A stretch of 64,000 nt of DNA from Atherix ibis. Taxonomy: Eukaryota > Arthropoda > Insecta > Diptera > Athericidae. Made by a program: the position numbers and the translations under genes. The notes below the pieces were generated by a model, which made no database searches, was not told where the DNA came from, and saw nothing but the letters and a program-made list of their open reading frames with translations. How positions within the stretch are numbered: position 1 is the stretch's first letter; every line of letters begins with the position of its first letter. The stretch is from positions 23,352,811 through 23,416,810 of the forward strand of contig OY282605.1 of the NCBI GenBank assembly GCA_958298945.1. Reading direction: 5' to 3'. Below, in pieces: positions 38,951-49,441 of the stretch.

Positions 38951-39846
38951 CGAGGCCTGTTCAAAAAGTATCACGAATTTTGAATTTCCGTGGGTTACGT
39001 ATTTTCGATTTTCAATTTTGTTGTTGTGTTATGTTGGTACTTATGTCTCTCACTTATGTCGACAAGTTCAGCCATTTTGAATATTCAGTTAATTTTTGAC
39101 AGCTGCTTTGCTTGTACGTGTTTTGGCTCGTCTCCGGTTTTTGTCCATTCCAAAAAATGGATCAATGAATTTGTTTCGGGAACAAGAAAAAGTCATAGGT
39201 AGGCAGATCTGGGGAATACGGTGGCTGAGGCATTATTAGTGTGTTGTTTTTGGCCAAAAATTCGCGCAGAAGCAACCATGCGTGACTAGGGGCGTTGTCA
39301 TGGTGCAAAAGCCAATTTTTGTTCTTCCACAAATACGGATGTTTCTGGCGGATTGCTTCGCGCAACTTGCGCATAACTTGCAGGTTCCTTATTGACCGTT
39401 CTACCCTGTGACAAGAACTCATGATGCACCACGTCCCTGCAATCGAAGAAAACTGTTAGTAAAACCTTTACATTCGACCGAACTTGGCGCTTTTTTTTGG
39501 TCTTGACTCGTGCGGCAGCTTCCATTGGGATGATTGAGCTTTGGTTACCACGTCATAACCATAAACCCATGATACGTCAACGGTTATGACACTCTGGAGC
39601 ATATTTCGGTAGTCGCGGACAGAGTCCAACAGCTCCTTAGCAATGTTAATGCGATGCTGTTTTTGGTCGAAAATGGGCAAAAATCTAAGACGAGCCAAAA
39701 ACACGTACAAGCAAAGCAGCTGTCAAAAATTAACTGAATATTCAAAATGGCCGAAATCGTACCAACATAACACCACAAAAAATCGAAAATCGAATATACG
39801 TAACCCGCGGAAATTCAAAATTCGCGATACTTTTTGAACATACGAG
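38951..39846. mobile_element. Fold-back family B mariner, likely in ACK 5' intron
   Basis: About 896 bp; TA on the left at 38949-38950 and, with a small terminal change, on the right (39847-39848). Left arm 38951-39149 and inverted right arm about 39673-39846 are both the 5' end plus leader. The start ATGGATCAATGAATTTG (39157-39173) joins directly to inverted C-terminal coding sequence (TTTCGGGAAC onward). The minus-strand middle contains KNKNWLLHHDNAPSHAWLLL, with the second Asp intact. It lies 250 bp upstream of the ACK coding exon, in a region that must be spliced out or lie upstream of the transcript. Confidence 0.87.
39162..39710 (-). pseudogene. Family B transposase inside fold-back element
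   Basis: Minus-strand frames: FLPIFDQKQHRINIAKELLD, SVITVDVSWVYGYDVVTKAQ, RQVRSNVKVLLTVFFDCRDV, VHHEFLSQGRTVNKE, then WLLHHDNAPSHAWLLLREFL and MPQPPYSPDLPTYDFFLFPK. Asp residues of the DD34D triad can be traced at positions 2 and 3. First-Asp context reads TVDVSW rather than TGDESW. Frameshifts near 39380 and 39530 break the frame. Confidence 0.75.
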
Positions 39847-39848
39847 TA

Positions 39849-41915
39849 CTTCGCATACTATCAAAAATTCGATTTTTCTTGTTAATCGTCTAAGCATTAA
39901 TTATCATTTTCGAGCGCATAAGGGACTTCCTTTATTCATCATGGCAGGAAAAACCAATTTTTTTTACTAGTGATTTATTAATCCAAGGATTTGTGAAAAA
40001 AAATGCATAAAAAGAACCAATCCGAAAATTTTCGTCAATAAAATTCATCCACAAGCGTATTCTTTAATTAACATAAAAATAAACAAAACAACAAAAAAAA
40101 ACTATATGAAAATATTTCTTTGTATACATACCACAAACTATAAGTGCCATTTTTCATGCAGCATTTGCCATGCTAAAAACTAATAATCAGGAAATGGGCT
40201 AATTTCACATTAAAAATTTAATTAGACATGGAAACGGCTGCGTGTAAAACCGCACTTTGTATATCCACCAACAGAAAACAGTAAAATAAGTAAAAATTCA
40301 TTGATTACTTTCTCAGACATTTTGTTATTATTTACGAATATTACTCGGAACCATATTCACATAAACAAAAGCAAAAAAGGTCTTTGACTTTCATTTTCCA
40401 CCTGACTTCCAGACAAACAAAATTAATACATTATATTTTTTTTTAATTCGCTTAAACAATAGCAAAAAGATGAATTATTCAATACAAAAATAAAATTTAT
40501 TCATTACATTTTCAAGAAGAAATTGTAAAAATATGGAAAATTTATAGTGAGAGTTTCCGCTATTTATTTTGATAATTCATCCGCGGTCATTTTTCGTTTG
40601 ATATTTTTGGTTATGTTTTGGAATTATTCCAGATTTTATTGTGTAAAAAAGAAACAAACTAAACTCAAAACGAATGGAGAACTTTATCTTAATTAAGTAA
40701 AAATATTAATTTGTTGCGCAAATTTAAAAGAAGCTTCATAAAACTAAATTTAAAAAAAAAAAAACATTTTTTCCCCATTTTTCAGATGAACAAACGAAAT
40801 TCTTTTATACCATATTAACAGGGAGGCAACGAAGCACAAAACATAACCGCTGTCAGTTGTAAAATGTATTCGTTCATGAAAATCAAAATCAAAATAAATA
40901 AAAAGAGAAAGCGGCAACAAAAAATCAACACTTGGAATATTTACTGTGTGGGAGGCTTTTAAACAATTTCCAGACTAGGCTCCAAGGCTAATTCGTAGAC
41001 GAATACAAATTGATAAACAAATTGACCTAAGTTATCCGATAAAGGCGGTTGTCATATTTTTCAAATTAGTTACAAAACTGCATAACCATCTTTCGGTCAT
41101 GCTCGTACATCAAATGATGACAACGTTATCAACGTCACCACAACTGCACTCTAAATAAATAATATATGTTAATGTGAATTTATCAATAAATATACGCCGT
41201 ACGCAGAGCATATGGGTACGCTTGTACAAATGTGTGTAGGTGTAAACAAAATTTTACTTTTAGTTTTGATTAAAAGTTTACTATTACTGTTACTATTATT
41301 ATTATTATCATTATTATTATTATTATTGTTAGGAATTCTTGGTTTTTTCTTTCAAGTATCGTAAGTTTATAGTTTTTATTTAAGAAGAAAATTTAGAATT
41401 CAGAGAAAATTCAATTCACTACTAGCAACAGTAAAATTTCCATTCTTTTTCAATTTAATTATCTCCAGTAGAAACGTAAATTGAAAAACAAAATACATTT
41501 CTTAATATCGCCTGCAGGGTTATAGTCATCTAAATCTGCTCAAAATCTCACTCACTCAAAAGAAAATTAAAATTAATCGAATAATTGTTTACATTATTCA
41601 CTTATTTTTAAACAAGATTAGTACTCGTATGGACAGTATTTATATGCACATGTTCATAAATGTATGTTAACTTCTATAATGGACTTAATTTAAATTTGTA
41701 TAAAATGCATCTGCATCTGCATTCTGACTTACGTGTATAGTGCTCGGACGAGTAATTATTGACTAACGCGTCATTTATATGCGTAAGCAAAGCTATTTTC
41801 AAATAATTTCTCAAACAATCTCAATTCTTTGGGTCAATATACTGCTTAGAAGAAAAATAACATTATTTTTTTCGAATTACAAGAATTTTCAAATTATTCA
41901 TTAAACATACAAAAA
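39849..41915. other. AT-rich region upstream of the kinase coding exon
   Basis: The 5' non-coding exon and promoter of the ACK gene should lie here or further right. A good donor match on the minus strand (CAC/GTAAGT, exon end at 41733) is one candidate; no initiator or TATA could be tied to it. A trinucleotide repeat (ATT/TTA) runs at about 41281-41331. The interval 40800-41250 is somewhat less AT-rich. Confidence 0.35.
41281..41331 (+). repeat. ATT trinucleotide microsatellite
   Basis: Interrupted run of ATT/TTA units over about 50 bp (with TAC and TCA interruptions). Confidence 0.8.
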
Positions 41916-42136
41916 GGGTTATCCAATTTTTGCTTTGGAACATAAAATTAAGTAAATTACATTTGTAAATCAGATTTTGATAAAAGTTTGAACATTGTGC
42001 CATTCTGCATAGAATAAAATGTCATTTAAATAATTGCCATTAAATTTTTCAATAAGTTCAAATAACTGAACTGCCGGATTTTGGTTTTATTGGGTTGTCC
42101 GGAAAGTAATTTCGCTGTTTCCCAACAGAGGAATTA

Positions 42137-42883
42137 CCAGGTGTATAAGCTTAAATCCGCTGTTTTTAGTCAAAAAACACGTATTTTAGTCAAAAAAACA
42201 CGTTTTTTAGTCAAAAAACACGTTTTTTCATAGAAAGCAAAAAAAATTATTCAAAGTACTTGCCCTCGCTAGCTACACATTTTTCCCATTGCTCGGGCAA
42301 TTTGTGGATACCACGCCAAAAAAATTCTTTCTCTTTCGAGGCAAACCACACATCAAGCCATTTTCGGACGTTTTCGTATGAATTGAAGTGCTGCTTGGCG
42401 AGCGCGTAGCCCATCGATGAAAACAGGTGGTAGTCGGAAGGGGACAGGTCTGGTGAATAAGCGGGGTGGGTTAGCACCTCCCAGTTGAGTGTCTCCAAGT
42501 AGGTTCGGACCATTTTTGACGTGTGCGATGGTGCGTTGTCGTAGAGGAAAATCAGCTTGTCATGTATTTGTTGATAATCCGTCCTTTTTTCTGTTGTTGG
42601 TTTGATCTGTTGTTGGTGGTAGCGGTGGGCATTGACAGTTTCACCAGGTTTCAACATCTCATAGTACACGTTACCCTGCTGATCCCACCAAACACACGGC
42701 ATCGTCTTCGGTCCGAAACGATTTGGTCTTGGGGAAGATGTTGGTGGATGACCGGGATCAACCTACAATTTTTTGCGTTTAGGATTCTCGAAATGTATCC
42801 ACTTTTCATCACCTGTCACAATTCGATGCACGCTCACTTACGACATCTATGACCAAACAGCAGATTTAAGCTTATTCACCTGG
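42137..42883 (-). mobile_element. Family A mariner, internally deleted, nested
   Basis: A 747-bp copy with left end CCAGGTGTATAAGCTTAAAT and right end GCTTATTCACCTGG, TA at 42135-42136 and 42884-42885. The leader is joined directly to the middle of the transposase (CATCGAATTGTGACAGGTGA), so the N-terminal half is gone. Near the left end (42165-42229) the ~21-bp unit TTAGTCAAAAAACACG... is repeated three times. Confidence 0.9.
42247..42702 (-). pseudogene. Family A mariner transposase, C-terminal half
   Basis: A 151-codon open frame, the best-preserved family A catalytic half in the window. Order: CVWWDQQGNVYYEMLKPGET, TEKRTDYQQIHDKLIFLYDN, APSHTSKMVRTYLETLNWEV, HPAYSPDLSPSDYHLFSSMG, FFWRGIHKLPEQWEKCVASE and GKYFE. 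Spacing between the second Asp (YDNAP) and third Asp (PSDYH) is 34, i.e. DD34D. The part with the first Asp (VTGDEKW) lies upstream in another frame. The N-terminal DNA-binding half is deleted. Confidence 0.85.
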
Positions 42884-43021
42884 TAATTGTATTTTTTCAA
42901 AACCAACTTCACACTTAAGCCGCATAATCATATGTATTTCGACAGCTGACATAGCAAGGCTTGCTTGTGAAAAAATGCGATTGATTCTGCACAGTAGTTT
43001 TTGGTTGATACTCTTTTAAAT

Positions 43022-43570
43022 ATGAAAAGTGAAAAACAGCATTTTTGGCATATTTTACATTCTTACTGTAGAAAAGATAAAAATGCTGTTCAAACAAGAA
43101 AAAAAATTATCCGATGTGTATGGAGAAGATGTGTTAAGTGAACGCCAGTGCCAAAACTGGTTTGCAAAATTTTCATCCGGTAATTTTGATCTCGAAGATG
43201 CACCACGTTCTGGAAGGCCAGTTGAAGCTGATGGAGACACAATAAAGGCATTAGTTGATGCAAACCGGCGAAAAACAACTCTTGGGATCGCTGAGAGATT
43301 AAATTTCATAGAATTGTGGGTGAATTAGTGATTTGTGTTCCATGTAATGTTGCTAATCATCTAAAAATTTTAATCTACAAAATTTTTTAGACGGTAAAAA
43401 CATAATACAAATGAGGAGGTCAAAAATCACTTGGATCAGTTTTTGCCAGCAAAGAACAAAAATTTTATCAGCGTAGAATCATGAAAATATTGTCCAGTCT
43501 GATCCAATACCCTTTGCCAGAAAGATCGCAAAGGGTATTGGATCAGACTGAACAATATTTAATTGAATAA
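43022..43570 (+). pseudogene. Mellifera-like mariner transposase, broken
   Basis: Starts MKSEKQHFWHILHSYCRKDK, then shifts frame within an A-run into LSDVYGEDVLSERQCQNWFA and KFSSGNFDLEDAPRSGRPVE (helix-turn-helix region), ALVDANRRKTTLGIAERLNF. The entire catalytic core is deleted. The tail reads EEVKNHLDQFLPAKNKNFYQ, is interrupted by a perfect-looking hairpin, and ends RVLDQTEQYLIE with TAA at 43568-43570. Non-functional. Confidence 0.8.
43485..43560. repeat. Long hairpin inside transposase C-terminus
   Basis: Inverted repeat with 32-bp arms (43485-43516 and 43529-43560), one mismatch, and a 12-bp loop. The right arm is the natural coding sequence (CAAAGGGTATTGGATCAGAC); the left arm is its inverted copy. 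Confidence 0.92.
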
Positions 43571-44070
43571 AATATTAATTCACTATAAGAAAATCGTCTT
43601 TTATTTTTATAAAAAAAACGAAATTACTTCCCGGACAACCCAATAAATGTTCTTTAATTTGAGGATTGTTTGAGTAAACACGTTATTTTGCTTAACCTCG
43701 CAAGTAAACGTGCAATAGCGTCAAATTGTATATATATATTCTTGAAGGCTAATTGACATCACCAAATATCGAAATTATGCATCCTGGACAAACAACTTCA
43801 GACCAAAACGCACACCAGACAGACACTTCCCGGATACAGTGGTGGTATCTTCACAGTCTCTGGTGGATTGTCAGAGGCCCATATATGGAAATTTTGCTTA
43901 TTGACCTTTTCACCAATTGAATACAAATCTTATCTTTCAAGAAAATTTCGTTAATATTTTTTAAAGTGCTGATTCTACCTGAAAATTTATTCGAAATGGC
44001 AAAGCTTAAACTAAACAAAAGTAACTTCAAATTAGAGAGCTGTACTTTCCGGATCACGAAATGGATAACG

Positions 44071-46432
44071 CGATACGTATTTATTAGCCTCAGGGAGGGA
44101 ATAAGAGAATGAAGTCAGTGGAAAAATTAGTTTCACAAGTCATACTTGTCATTCTTGTCGATAATTGAATTTTCGTCAATCTACGATTTTTTGGCTCCAA
44201 ACGATACCAAAACACTCAAAATGCGTAAATTGCTCAAAACTTCATCGATTTTTACAGAAATTTATATTTTTAATAGTAAATTTATTTTTTTAAGCTAACT
44301 TTAATTGAAAGTATTCTTTACTATCGCATGAAAAATAAATAATTTGTAAAAATATATATGATATTGATAATAATAAATATTTTTGATGTATTTTGATAAC
44401 TTAACCATTTATAGTAAAATAAAAGAATTGTAAACTATAGTATTAAAAAAATGAACTGTTCACCTTAGGAGTAATAAAGTTCATTGTTTCATAGTAGATT
44501 TTGTCGACTTTATCGATAGGCACTCTGCTGATTGCGAATATTAAATTAAAATGAATTTATACTCGTTCGATGTACAAAAGTTAATTTAAATTTATTATTT
44601 ACTTTTTTTTTTGCCTTAAAAACAATTATCAAATTTAGTTTAAATTCAATGTGGGCAATATGATAAAACAATTATTATTAATTGTGTTTGCATATTTTCA
44701 GTACTATCCCCTCCATATGATGAAACATTTTTCTTCTTCTGATTAGAAATAATATTTCGTTGGAATTCTATTTTAATACGCAAAATCAGTTCATTTTGAT
44801 AAATGTTTCTACTGCCATAAATATTCTTTTATGTAACAATTTTTATATAATTTAATTATTTTTATTTTTATTTTAAAAATTGGAAAGAAAATCTTATAAA
44901 ACCATTTAGTTAATGAATAAATAATTCAACAACAAAAAAACGCTCAATAAGTTAAATTATAAAAAAATATATAAGGTTTGAACATTTCTAGAACGACTAT
45001 AATTAAAATAAGCTTTATACGGTAAATAAATCGATTATGTGCGAGCTAAATACAAATTTGTGAATTTAATTACCAAATAATTTCTTCCCCAGGTAATAAC
45101 ACTACAAAATTGACTAAGTCAGCCAAAACGAACTACTCATACATAAAATTATTCGATTATTCTAGCAACTAATCATTAACTAAATACAAACAATTTATCT
45201 TTTATAATTATTAAAAATAATATCATATTTACCTTTGATTTGTAAAAGTAATTTTTTACACACCCAATTTAGATAAGATTTAAAATATTAGTCATTAAAC
45301 GTATTCAATTTTAATTACTTCAATATATGAAAATTGTTAAGCTTTGAAGCACTAATCACGTTTTTCATTGATACAAAATATAAAAGAAAAAATTCAATTT
45401 TTGAATGAAACAATTTAATGTAGATTTTGATAATAAAAATAATATTTCAATAAAAGTATTGCGTTAAATGTTATCTAATTAACAGGAAACATTATTGTTA
45501 ATGGAACAAATTTAGTTTGCCTGTCAAAGTTTGATTATCGAAATTATTGAATTTTACTAAATAATATAGATTATTTTTTAATTCTATTTTAAAAGTAAAA
45601 AAAAATACTATTCTTTTTTGGAGAAGTCTTAAAAAAAAATTCACATTTTAGAAATATTATTTTTATAAAGTTAAAGATAAAATTCGCCTAAAAAACATTT
45701 ATTAGTCATTTTAGTCTAAACTAAATTAACACGATTTTTTGGCCAATGTTTTTAATGTGAAAGTTCAGAACATTAAAAATACACATCATATTATAATTAA
45801 ATTGCATAAAAAAAAAAGTTCAATTTAAATGTGAGCTATCGTAATTGACACGTTTATCATTACGGGGGCATTTATTTTCGTATGAATTTCATTATTCTAG
45901 TGGATACTAGTAGCATTAGTGTAAGCTCTAGAAAAATACCCTCCACCCTCCTTAACGGAAAACTATCTGTTAATTCTTGCAATGCCACGTGAATAATTCT
46001 ATAATTTTTCTATGTCAATATCACTGAATAAGTGTGCAAGAAATTTTTCAATAGAAATGATATTTATACAACAGGGATATTATTTTTTTCCAATATTTAC
46101 TTTAATGAATAATCGATTAAATATTGGAAAGTAAAATCTATTTATTTTATAAGATTTTATTTTGCTTATAAGAATTTATTGACAAAAGTACTTTTTTCCT
46201 TTTGAGTAAAACAAAAACCAACTGATTGATTATTAATACAAATAGATAAAAATTATATTTTTATTAAAGAAATATTAAAATTTTTGTAATTAATTAATTG
46301 AACAATTTACAAAAAAGTAAACTGGTTTTATGGAAATTTTGCTGTTTTATTATCTTTTCATGAAGTTGACAGCGTTATCTATTTTGTGGTTCAGAAAGTT
46401 TAGTTTTGTCATTTGACAGGTGTCAAACTTAT
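44071..46432. other. AT-rich intergenic DNA
   Basis: No gene or element ends recognised. All reading frames are short. The last 60 bases (46371-46430) recur at 47360-47420 on the other side of the next mariner. Confidence 0.45.
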
Positions 46433-46433
46433 A

Positions 46434-47352
46434 TGAGGTCTGTTCAAAAAGTATCGTGAATTTTAAATTTCCGCGGGTTACATAAATTTGATTTTCGATT
46501 TTTTGTGTGGCGTTATGTTGGTACTCATGTTTCTCACTTATGCCGACAAGTTCGGTCATTTTGAATGTTCAGTTAATTTTTGACAGCTGCTTTGCTTGCA
46601 CGCGTTTTGGTTCGTCTTCGATTTTTGCTCAACTTCGACCAAAAACAGCAAAAACATTAATATTGCTAAGGAGTTGTTGGACTCTCCGCGAGGACCCAAA
46701 TTTGCTCCAGACGGTCCTAACTGGTGACGAATCATGGGTTTATGGTTATGACATGGAAACCAAAGCTCAATCGTCCCAATGGAAGTTGCCGCACGAGTCA
46801 AGACCAAAAAAAGCGCCAAGTTCGGTCGAATGTTAAGGTTTTGATTACAGTTTTCTTCGATTGCAGAGGCGTGGTGCATCATGAGTTCTTGCCACAGGGT
46901 AAAACGGTCAATAAGGAATATTACCTGCAAATTATGCGCAAGTTACGCGAAGAAATTCGCCAGAAACGCCCGGATTTGTGGAAGAACAAAAATTGCATCA
47001 TGATAAAGCCCCTGCTCACGCATCGTTGCTTGTCCGGCCAAAAACAACACACTAATAATGCCGCAGCCACCGTATTCCCCAGATCTGCCCCTCGTGACTT
47101 TTTCTTATTCTCGAAACTAAAGAGCCCCATGAAAGGACGACGCTACGCTACGATTGAGGAGATAAAGAAGGCATCGAAGGAGGAGCTGAACAAGAGCACA
47201 AAAAATGATTTTTTGAAGTGCTTCGAGGATTGGAAAAAAACGTTGGCACAAGTGTATAATATCTGGTGGGGATTAATTTGAAGGGGACAAAATATATATT
47301 CATGAATAAATAAATAATTTTTGAAAAAACACTAAATTTGCGATACTTTTAT
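46434..47352 (+). mobile_element. Family B mariner, non-fold-back, right end degraded
   Basis: About 919 bp. The left end TGAGGTCTGTTCAAAAAGTA follows TA (46432-46433). The 3' untranslated part is natural (ATGAATAAATAAATAATTTT) but the last ~15 bp differ (TTTATGAAGTGCAAG instead of TTTTTGAACAGACCTCG). The leader is fused to the middle of the coding region, the same N-terminal deletion seen in the right arms of the fold-back copies. Both flanks contain a similar ~55-bp sequence ending near TTTGACAGCTGTCAAACT. Confidence 0.8.
46620..47280 (+). pseudogene. Family B transposase, N-terminally deleted
   Basis: Plus frames: LNFDQKQQKH-like start, ELLDSPRGPKFAPDGPNW (shifted), then a long frame with METKAQSSQWKLPHESRPKK, RSNVKVLITVFFDCRGVVHH, EFLPQGKTVNKEYYLQIMRK, LREEIRQKRPDLWKNKNCIM, a frameshift in the HHDNAPAH area, then RDFFLFSKLKSPMKGRRYAT and IEEIKKASKEELNKSTKNDF. 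First catalytic Asp survives in LTGDESWVYGYD. This is the family copy with the longest uninterrupted C-terminal reading (185 codons). Confidence 0.8.
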
Positions 47353-47454
47353 GAAGTGCAAGACTATCTATTTTTTGGTTTTGAAAGTTCAGTTTTGTCA
47401 TTTGACAGCTGTCAAACTGATTTTTTGACTTAATTTTTTACAGCAATTAGAAGC

Positions 47455-47830
47455 ATTTCTTGCTCGGTGGATACGTCAATAAGCCCAATTGTCGTATATG
47501 AGGCTATGAAAACCCATTATATCCGCAACAACTGATTTTATCGTATGCATTTTGGTCATACACATAAGTTGACATTGGCCTGCATTTCTTAGAAAATGTA
47601 AAAGGAGAGACTGTTACCGTCACTTCTGAGCGCAATGGCTTTGTGATAATTGTTTTTTTTTGTCTGAAGTAGAAAATTTATGTGATTTCAACAAAACGGC
47701 GGCACAAGCTATTTAACACGACAAATTATGGTTTTATTACACGAAAAGTTCCCATAACGCGTACTTTCTAGATTTAGTGATGTTAATTGGCCTCCAAGAC
47801 CAGAAAATGTAATTTGACACTGTTGGATTT
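47455..47830 (+). pseudogene. Old DD41D relic (first of two in a row)
   Basis: Plus-strand debris of the relic transposase: traces of the GG-VNKPNCRI-GYENPLYPQQLI-type region (around 47470-47560), EKGETVTVTSERNGFVIIVF, FQQNGGTSYLTRQIMVLLHE and DVNWPPRPENVI near 47780. The second catalytic Asp is Asn (QQNGG). Confidence 0.55.
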
Positions 47831-47839
47831 TTTTCTTAT

Positions 47840-48264
47840 AGGTCTAAGCAAAAAAATTTTCAGCGATGAGGCTTGTCATATATAGGAGTCTGAAAATCCA
47901 CAAGTAGCTATGAAGAAGCCATTGTATCCGCGAAAAGTGACTGTCTGATGTGCATTTTGGTTTCAAGTTGTCATTGGCCTGTATCCCCTTGTAAATGAAG
48001 AGGAACAAACCATTACTGTCAATTTTAAATATTTGAAGATTTTTAACTTGATCATTTGTGGATTTTAAAAGACGGCACCATAAGCCACACAATACGACAA
48101 ATTTTATTTTGATTGCGCAGAAAGTGACCACGAATCGGTCTTAGAGATCATGCGATTCGACGCTGTAGGAGTTATTCTTGTAAGAAGAAGAAACCATTAC
48201 TATCAATTTTTAACATTTGAAGATTTTAATCTGAACCATATGTGGATTTTAAAAAGCGGCACCA
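47840..48264 (+). pseudogene. Old DD41D relic (second of two in a row)
   Basis: Again the FSDEAHF trace (TTTTCAGCGATGAGGCTTGT), then SGVENPQVAMKKPLYPRKVT, NEEEQTITVNFKYLKIF and a QKTAPQATQYDKFYFDC-like block; the second half of the catalytic region seems duplicated at 48180-48264 (GKKKKPLLSIFNI..., DFKKRHHEPHNTTNF). It runs straight into the hairpin at 48264. Confidence 0.55.
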
Positions 48265-48318
48265 TGAGCCACACAATACGACCAATTTTGTCTTGATTGG
48301 TCGTATTGTGTGGCTCAT
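48264..48318. repeat. Perfect hairpin at junction of two DD41D fragments
   Basis: Perfect inverted repeat with 23-bp arms (48264-48286 and 48296-48318) and a 9-bp loop. The arm reads TGAGCCACACAATACGACCA inward from the left. It marks the point where plus-strand relic sequence meets the minus-strand DD41D element. Confidence 0.93.
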
Positions 48319-49305
48319 TTTGGTCGATGAACCCAATTTTCGAGCACTTTTTCCACTAAATCAAGTCGTATGTCATGAATAGCACGTTCAATATTGACTT
48401 CTAAAGCTTGAAGAGAGTCTGGTTTATTGCTAAAGATCAATGACCTCAAATAACCCCACAAGAAACAGTCTAATGGTGTTAAATCACAAATGTCACAATT
48501 TCTTAAAATAATCGAATCTCCAAACTTCGGTTGTTGCACGTGCTGCCCCGTCTTGTTGGAACCAGATGTTGTCAAGATCAACTTCTTCCAATTTCGGCCA
48601 TAAAAAGTTGGTTATCATCGATCTATACCGCTCTCCATTGAACGTAACAGTGTTACCAGCTTCATTTCGAAAGAAGTACGGACCGACGATTCCACCACAC
48701 CAAAAACCACACCAAACTGTCAATTTAGGTGAATGTAATGGGTGTTCATGAATAATTTGTGGATTTTCTTCGCACCAGAATCGACAGTTTTGTTTAGTTA
48801 TCGCACCACTCAGATGAAAGTGAGCCTCATCGGAGAAGATGATTTTCTTAAAAAAATCGTTATCGTTTTCAAGTTGTTCCAAGACAAATTCAGCAAATTC
48901 ACGACGTTAACGGCGGTCCAATGGTTTCAGTTCTTGAGTGAAAACAATTTTATACGGATGCAAGCCCAAATCCTCTCTCAAAATCCGCCAGGTTGTGGTT
49001 TGAGACAGTTCCAATTCTTGAAAACGTCTTGGAATCGTCAAATTGCGGTCTTCAGCAACACTTGCCTGAACGGCAGCAATATTTTCATTACTTCGAGCGG
49101 TTCTTTGTCTTATTTGCACTTGAACATTATGTAAAGAAAATGTACGCTCGAAATATTTAACATAATAATTCGACGAATAGCGAGCACAGTTGGACGATTA
49201 TTACGACCATAAAATGGCAAAAGCGCACTTTGTAATTGGAGAACGATTATTTTGATAATAAAATTGAATAATTTGTAAACGTTGTTCTTGCGTATATCTC
49301 TCCAT
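48315..49305 (-). pseudogene. DD41D transposase, broken copy
   Basis: A younger DD41D copy. From the ATG at 49305: MERYTQEQRLQIIQFYYQNN, frameshift, then RRTARSNENIAAVQASVAED, LELSQTTTWRILREDLGLHP (helix-turn-helix), LENDNDFFKKIIFSDEAHFH (first Asp), LTVWCGFWCGGIVGPYFFRN, LDNIWFQQDGAARATTEVWR (second Asp) then a deletion and shift to DICDLTPLDCFLWGYLRSLI (third Asp) and ENWVHRPK, where the C-terminus is cut at the hairpin. Not the same element as its neighbour at 49.4 kb (different residues throughout). Confidence 0.82.
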
Positions 49306-49441
49306 GATGAAATGACAGATCATGACATATTACAAATGGCCGAAACGTCACTTAGAAATCATATCACTCTTATTGGGAAACACTATATGAAAATTTTATC
49401 GAAATCTGAATTTTACATTACGTTCTGAAGCACAAATTGTA

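Larger units (their letters stand above)
42090..43643 (+). mobile_element. Mellifera-like mariner, deleted, with nested mariner
   Basis: Ends match over about 25 bp: left TTGGGTTGTCCGGAAAGTAA, right (inverted) TTGGGTTGTCCGGGAAGTAA; TA on both sides (42088-42089, 43644-43645). Without the nested family A copy (747 bp) it is about 805 bp, against about 1.3 kb for a complete mariner; the missing part is the central catalytic region. The 5' leader was split by the family A insertion. Confidence 0.88.
41916..44070 (-). mobile_element. Old DD41D relic holding two nested mariners
   Basis: Left end GGGTTATCCAATTTTTGCTT at 41916 and right end ATCACGAAATGGATAACG at about 44070 form the inverted ends of the relic family. 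Between them the mellifera-like mariner 42090-43643 is inserted at TA, and that element itself contains a family A mariner. Removing both leaves a relic of about 600 bp whose minus strand keeps debris of the transposase (region around 43740-43960, e.g. text behind FGDVN-PSR). It orders the three families by age. Confidence 0.65.

Noticed and set aside
42523..42852. 109-codon plus-strand frame
   Set aside because: Antisense shadow of the family A transposase at 42247-42702.
47401..47416. 16-bp palindrome TTTGACAGCTGTCAAA as a dedicated regulatory site
   Set aside because: Similar GACAGCTGTCA text recurs in mariner leaders and flanks here, so it is more simply a transposon-associated repeat than a gene control element.
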